Made by a program: the position numbers and the translations under genes | NCBI GenBank assembly: GCA_013202635.1 | Contig: JABMRO010000147.1 | Span: 1-17,162, forward strand | From: Planctomycetota bacterium | GTDB taxonomy: Bacteria > Planctomycetota > Phycisphaerae > Sedimentisphaerales > Anaerobacaceae | DNA length: 17,162 nucleotides | Direction of reading: 5' to 3' | The notes under the pieces: model-generated | Told to the model about the DNA's origin: nothing | What the model saw: the letters and a program-made list of their open reading frames with translations, nothing else | Databases searched by the model: none | Shown: piece after piece, positions 14,601 to 17,162 of the stretch | Layout: each line of letters begins with the position of its first letter | Position numbering within the stretch: position 1 is the stretch's first letter

Positions 14601-14717
14601 GGCTGCTGGATTAATACAATACCTGCAGGCGGCTTGCTTCTTGTTCCGGAAGCGTCAAATCGGTGCGTTTGCAGCTATCTTATCAAAGCCACTATTGCCT
14701 TGCAGCCTATGCGATGA
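11679..14717 (+). CDS. Exported PQQ-type beta-propeller protein with an embedded class I SAM methyltransferase fold
   Basis: A 1012-residue protein. Residues 1-20 form a signal peptide (T-R-T then a leucine/isoleucine core, cleavage likely near S-K-G). A first PQQ-like propeller (about 20-440) starts with D-W-S-Q-F-R-A-D and has repeated blades of the type V-Y-A-L-N-A-V-T-G-K-E-R-W. Residues about 445-575 form a class I methyltransferase-like Rossmann domain, with motif I L-D-I-A-C-G-Q-G-R at 468-476, then acidic V-E-S-D at the end of strand 2. A second propeller (about 585-1010) begins G-N-W-T-H-Q-Y-A-D and has blades such as L-R-A-L-D-A-Y-N-G-H-V-I-W and L-I-A-L-D-M-N-N-G-E-V-L-W. No cytochrome c C-x-x-C-H motif is seen. 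GGAGG stands five bases before the ATG. From memory, similar fusions recur in planctomycetes; function is unknown. It ends 9 bp from the convergent oxidoreductase gene. Confidence 0.9.
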   Translation: MTRTLLSIILLLTSWQTSKGDWSQFRADAARSGYISQKLPGSLSLRWVYKPLHPPQPAWRAEDTRMPFDHAYHAIIAEGMVFFGSSADNKVYALNAVTGKERWTFFADSPIRFAPAFWQGRLYIAGDDGYLYCLRAKTGKLIWRKRGGPREDMVLGNGRMISRWPARGAATIIDNIVYFSAGIWPSEGIYIYALEPETGKVLWVNDSSGSMLMDQPHPTAQANSGVSVQGYLSAADDTLLVPTGRAIPAAFDRQNGAFRYFHLQRYGQIRPGPFITLINGLTFSRNELFNSQTGNLLLRGTPGSAVADFPEYIVFAQENSIKGITRSKPIEEKQTKDSAGKLKKQNVLSSPSWSIACPEPVGVSLIGAGETIVAGTKNHKIITADIETKSIIMTADVDGQPMGLAAADGRLIVSTDKGTIYCFAGKTSNKTVEISPKLKSSAYGKNQLYARAAREIINRTGKTKGYCLDIACGQGRLAYELAKRTDLNIYAVESDPAKVKRARKLLTEAGLYGTRVTVLQRDLAKTKLPNCFANLIVSGASVKEGADYLPEKEINRILRPYGGSACLGKPGKMQLTVRGGLEGAGNWTHQYADPANTNCSPDELIRGPLEVLWFTDNDFEMPSRHGRGPAPLCLDGRLFVEGLHGLRALDAYNGHVIWEYPLENILKAYDQEHLMGTAGTGSNFCVTPEGLYVRTGGKCLQLDPATGKLIAEFPAPQHPQGKQSTWGYVACKNQTLFGTLADTEHIVQYRYGRSDMKTQFTESVLLFAMDTRTGRLKWSYTPQNSIRNNSIAVGNGNVYFIDAPLDLRDCPDYPNKQQRTQKSDSISKTEGTLIALDMNNGEVLWTSSKDIYGTMLALSQKHDILLMAYQDTRFKLVSEVGGRMSAFGASNGNRLWDIEARYASRPILNDSTIYAQPGAWDLRTGLKKEFNFERSYGCGIIAGATNLLAFRSATLGYRDLLSGKGTENYGGIRPGCWINTIPAGGLLLVPEASNRCVCSYLIKATIALQPMR

Positions 14718-14726
14718 TATGGCGAC

Positions 14727-16085
14727 CTATAGCCTCCAACCCTGCCGATATTCACGCTTGATGAGCTTGTCGGCTTCAGCGCAGCCGATGGCCTTGAGCT
14801 TCCCGGCGTCCCAGTTCAGTTTCTTTCCGGTTCGCAGTGCGACGTTGCAGAGCAGCGCCGCTTCGGTCAGTGCGCCGGAATAGTCGAAATTGCACGTGGT
14901 AGGCCCGCCCGTTTTGCAGGCCTCGACCCATTCGCGGTGGTGGCCGATGGAATCCGGGATGAAGGGATCAGGGCACTTGAAATCGATAAATTTCTCTTCA
15001 GGCAGCAACTGGTGTTTGCTGTAATCAGAAATCAACATTCCTTGCGAACCGATGAACAGTACCGCGCTTCCCCACTTCGGAATGTTCTTTTCTTCCATAA
15101 ATCCAGGATATGGGCCGCCATTGTACCAGGTTAAATTAACCGGCGGCAGATTGCCACGGGCGGGGTATTTCTGCCGGGCGATAGTCCAGCGGGCGGCGCT
15201 CTCGGGATGGACCGGGCCCTCGGCTTCTATGGTGAGCGGGTGCCTTAATTTCAGCGCCCAGAATACCAAATCGCAGTAGTGGCAGAAAAAGTCCCCTAAT
15301 TGGCCGTTTGCGAAGTTCCACCAGTATCGCCACCCGAACGGAGCATAAGCCGAATTATAAGGCCGGTAAGATGCCGGTCCCAGCCACAGGTCCCAGTCGA
15401 GTGCCTCCGGCACCGCCGGGCGGTTGGTGGGGGCATCGGGCTGTGACATGTTAGTTGGTTTGGGCGGCCCTTTGAAATTCGCGGCCAGCCATACATGGAC
15501 CTCTCGCACAGTACCGATGGTACCCGTCTGTACGAGTTCCACCGTACGGCGATAGTTATTTTCGGCGTGAATTTGCGTCCCCATTTGCGTAACGAGCTTC
15601 TTCTCTCTTGCGATATTAGCCATAATTCTCGCTTCGTACACGCTGTGTGTGAGTGGTTTCTCACAGTAGCAATGCTTGCCGAGTTTCATGGCCATAACCC
15701 CAGCCGGGGCATGAGTATGGTCGGGTGTCCCAATGACCACCGCGTCGATCTTGCTGTGAATCTCGTCGAGCATCTTGCGAAAGTCTTTGTATCGTTTGGC
15801 GTTGGGGAATCGCTCGAAGGTCTTTGCCGAATGATTATGGTCAACATCGCACAAGGCAACGATGTTCTCGCCCGCAACGCCGTTTACGTTCGCGGCGCCT
15901 CGACCGCCGACACCGATACAGGCAATGTTCAATTTTTCGTTGGCCTGGAAACTGCGTACCGACCGGCTGTTTGCCAAAATGATGAGGCCGGTGCCGCTCA
16001 TGGCCGCTTTGTGCAGGAACGCACGACGAGTGATAAGGTTTGTTTGTGTCGAAGTACTGTTTTTTGAATCTGATTTAGGACTCAT
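14727..16085 (-). CDS. Gfo/Idh/MocA family oxidoreductase with Tat signal
   Basis: A 452-residue NAD(P)-dependent sugar-type dehydrogenase. An N-terminal twin-arginine signal, T-R-R-A-F-L-H-K-A-A (Arg20-Arg21), precedes a hydrophobic stretch, so export folded to the periplasm is predicted. The Rossmann glycine motif I-G-V-G-G-R-G is at about 57-63, the acidic residue D80 follows, and the E-K-P motif with catalytic-type lysine is at 142-144. G-D-F-F-C-H-Y-C-D at about 264-272 carries His269, where the family has its substrate-site histidine. The substrate is probably a sugar or sugar derivative but is not specified by the sequence. AAGGAG lies six bases before the ATG. It follows the DUF1080 gene by 11 bp, so the two form an operon, a pairing common in planctomycete glycan-use loci. 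Confidence 0.95.
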   Translation of the reverse strand: MSPKSDSKNSTSTQTNLITRRAFLHKAAMSGTGLIILANSRSVRSFQANEKLNIACIGVGGRGAANVNGVAGENIVALCDVDHNHSAKTFERFPNAKRYKDFRKMLDEIHSKIDAVVIGTPDHTHAPAGVMAMKLGKHCYCEKPLTHSVYEARIMANIAREKKLVTQMGTQIHAENNYRRTVELVQTGTIGTVREVHVWLAANFKGPPKPTNMSQPDAPTNRPAVPEALDWDLWLGPASYRPYNSAYAPFGWRYWWNFANGQLGDFFCHYCDLVFWALKLRHPLTIEAEGPVHPESAARWTIARQKYPARGNLPPVNLTWYNGGPYPGFMEEKNIPKWGSAVLFIGSQGMLISDYSKHQLLPEEKFIDFKCPDPFIPDSIGHHREWVEACKTGGPTTCNFDYSGALTEAALLCNVALRTGKKLNWDAGKLKAIGCAEADKLIKREYRQGWRL

Positions 16086-16096
16086 CGTTTGCTCCT

Positions 16097-16837
16097 TTAT
16101 TTGCTTTTATTATCTTTGACAACAGGTGCCGTATTCTCGGCATTTGTAATACCCGGTGGCAGTTCCATTATCTTGATATTGCGGAAGTGGATTTCGGCGC
16201 CTTCGGACTCCAGGCAGATGTAGCCTTTTTTAACGGATGCTTTACTGATGCCGTTTACGAACTTGCCATTCACCGACAACTTTACAGTTCCGTCAACGGC
16301 GACGACAACGTATTTGTTCCACTGGCCTTTTCCTTTGCAGCGGTTTTCGATGGATTTACTGCGTCTGCCGCGCGGGTTGTCCGGGACAGTCTTTATACCT
16401 ACTTCAAAGACTTCGCCGTGCACGTAGGCGATTGGGGGGAGCGTGCCGTCGTCGCGTTTGTGTTGATTTACCCAATCGAGTTCCAGCATCTGTACTTCGA
16501 GTCCACTGGGCAGCCGCCTTCCTTCGGGCACGGTTCCCTGGCTCCAAAGGAACACACCGGAATTTCCACCGGCCTCCATGTGTCTCCATTCGATTTGCAG
16601 GACGAAATTTTCATACTGCCTTTTGGTTCTCATCACTCCTATTGGGTGGCCGGTGCATACTATCATACCATCGCGGACGGACCATGTGTCCTTGGCCGTG
16701 TTGACATTTACCCATCCGGAGAGGTCTTTGCCGTTAAAGAGTTTGCGTAACTTAAGAGTATCTGCGGCTCGTGTAAGGCTATTGCCGCACAGAAGTACAA
16801 CTGTGATGCACATTAGTGCCTTTAGTTGATTTTTCAT
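16097..16837 (-). CDS. Exported DUF1080 (3-keto-disaccharide hydrolase-like) protein
   Basis: A 246-residue protein with a signal peptide (residues 1-25, basic start then I-T-V-V-L-L-C-G, cleavage near T-R-A-A-D). The rest is one DUF1080 concanavalin-like jelly-roll domain. It starts with L-F-N-G-K-D-L-S-G-W and contains W-S-V-R-D-G-M-I-V-C-T-G, G-G-N-S-G-V-F-L-W and the C-terminal H-F-R-N-I-K-I-M-E. Some members hydrolyse 3-keto-glucosides made by partner Gfo/Idh/MocA-type oxidases, which fits the gene directly downstream. The frame stays open another 107 codons upstream, through repeat DNA, but ATG 16837 with GGAGG seven bases upstream and a proper signal peptide is the real start. Confidence 0.93.
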   Translation of the reverse strand: MKNQLKALMCITVVLLCGNSLTRAADTLKLRKLFNGKDLSGWVNVNTAKDTWSVRDGMIVCTGHPIGVMRTKRQYENFVLQIEWRHMEAGGNSGVFLWSQGTVPEGRRLPSGLEVQMLELDWVNQHKRDDGTLPPIAYVHGEVFEVGIKTVPDNPRGRRSKSIENRCKGKGQWNKYVVVAVDGTVKLSVNGKFVNGISKASVKKGYICLESEGAEIHFRNIKIMELPPGITNAENTAPVVKDNKSK

Positions 16838-16890
16838 GGTCTTTCCTCCAAATATTGTTTCTGGTTTTTGAATATTTCTTTGGTTAGAAG

Positions 16891-16918
16891 ATAATAGCAT
16901 AATTTGCTTTAATTTCAA
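16891..16918 (-). promoter_or_regulatory. Predicted promoter of the DUF1080-oxidoreductase operon
   Basis: On the minus strand TTGAAA (16913-16918) and TATTAT (16891-16896) are 16 bp apart, each one base from consensus. The predicted leader is about 45-50 nt to the ATG at 16837. Confidence 0.55.
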
Positions 16919-16955
16919 GCATTTAAGATAGTCAAACTTCAGGGTGGGTGAAATA

Positions 16956-16977
16956 GGTTCGACAAGCTCACTACAGG
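16956..16977. repeat. Recurrent intergenic motif candidate next to the phased repeat
   Basis: The stretch beginning GGTTCGACAAGCTCAC directly precedes the GGGTTT array. From memory, this motif recurs between genes in many environmental bacterial genomes and gives C-S-E-L-V-E when translated by chance. It occurs once here, so its repeat nature cannot be shown in this window. Confidence 0.35.
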
Positions 16978-16979
16978 TT

Positions 16980-17060
16980 GGGTTTGTTTGGGTTTGAATT
17001 GGGTTTGTTTTGGGTTTAATTGGCTTTGAATTGGCTTTAATTGGGTTTGTTTTGGCTTTG
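16980..17060. repeat. Helically phased GG(G/C)TTT short-repeat array
   Basis: Eight blocks of GGGTTT or GGCTTT start at 16980, 16990, 17001, 17012, 17022, 17033, 17043 and 17054, with spacers made almost only of T, A and G. The intervals are 10, 11, 11, 10, 11, 10 and 11 bp, mean 10.6. A ninth copy stands alone at 17145. The phase does not keep a reading frame, so the repeat acts at DNA level even though the minus strand is open and reads K-T-N-P-I-like stretches. The rest of 16919-17162 holds no supported gene. Confidence 0.75.
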
Positions 17061-17162
17061 TTTGTCTGATTCACCAAATGTCTCAAGTATGCGTATGTGC
17101 TTATTATAAAAGATTTTGCGTTAATTTTAGCGTACTTGACTTTGGGTTTGTTTTGCATAAAA

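Noticed and set aside
15495..16067. 190-codon plus-strand open frame
   Set aside because: Antisense to the conserved Gfo/Idh/MocA gene; no motif and no start signal.
16187..16750. 187-codon plus-strand open frame
   Set aside because: Antisense to the DUF1080 gene, which has clear family motifs.
16980..17060. Possible CRISPR array
   Set aside because: Units are only 6 bp with 4-5 bp between them and no unique spacers of 25-40 bp; no cas gene nearby.
16838..17158. N-terminal extension of the DUF1080 gene through the repeat region
   Set aside because: The translation is low-complexity repeat sequence, and a promoter, ribosome binding site and signal peptide all support the start at 16837.

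Overview
The window reads like a chromosome segment from a Planctomycetota bacterium, probably Phycisphaerae/Sedimentisphaerales-like. This is inferred from gene content, not from a search. The pointers are a Tat-signal Gfo/Idh/MocA oxidoreductase paired with an exported DUF1080 protein, a very large exported PQQ-type beta-propeller protein with an embedded methyltransferase fold, a membrane-anchored protein with a type II secretion pseudopilin-like tail, and a GGGTTT-rich intergenic repeat.

Layout. (1) 1-614: a short, probably truncated tyrosine-integrase-like gene (minus strand) with a repeat-rich promoter region, then tRNA-Lys(UUU) on the plus strand. (2) 809-9341: an eight-gene minus-strand cluster. 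It begins with a YtrA-type GntR regulator that appears to start at a rare ATT codon, behind a promoter whose -10 lies inside a perfect inverted repeat. It continues with an ABC-2 permease, a permease fused to a large propeller-like domain, two ABC ATPases with a third permease, a two-domain lipoprotein-carrier-like/TlpA-like thioredoxin protein with an altered active site, and a membrane-anchored protein of unknown function. (3) 9553-10290: the C-terminal PEP-binding part of PTS enzyme I without its 5' half, probably a gene remnant. (4) 10609-14717, plus strand: a strong promoter, a diacylglycerol-kinase-family lipid kinase, and the propeller-methyltransferase-propeller protein. (5) 14727-16918, minus strand: a DUF1080 gene followed by the Gfo/Idh/MocA gene, with a promoter. 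(6) 16919-17162: non-coding repeat DNA with eight GG(G/C)TTT blocks spaced 10-11 bp apart.

How the genes fit together. The cluster at 809-9341 looks like one regulated transport unit. The small GntR protein would repress its own promoter until a signal, possibly an envelope stress, releases it. The unit supplies two ATPases and three membrane partners. The last two genes add extracytoplasmic proteins, one of them thioredoxin-like. The substrate cannot be read from sequence. The most unusual points are the permease-propeller fusion, the ATT start, the S-P-P-C thioredoxin motif with a displaced cysteine, the Asp-for-Glu change in one ATPase, and a methyltransferase fold inside an apparently exported protein.
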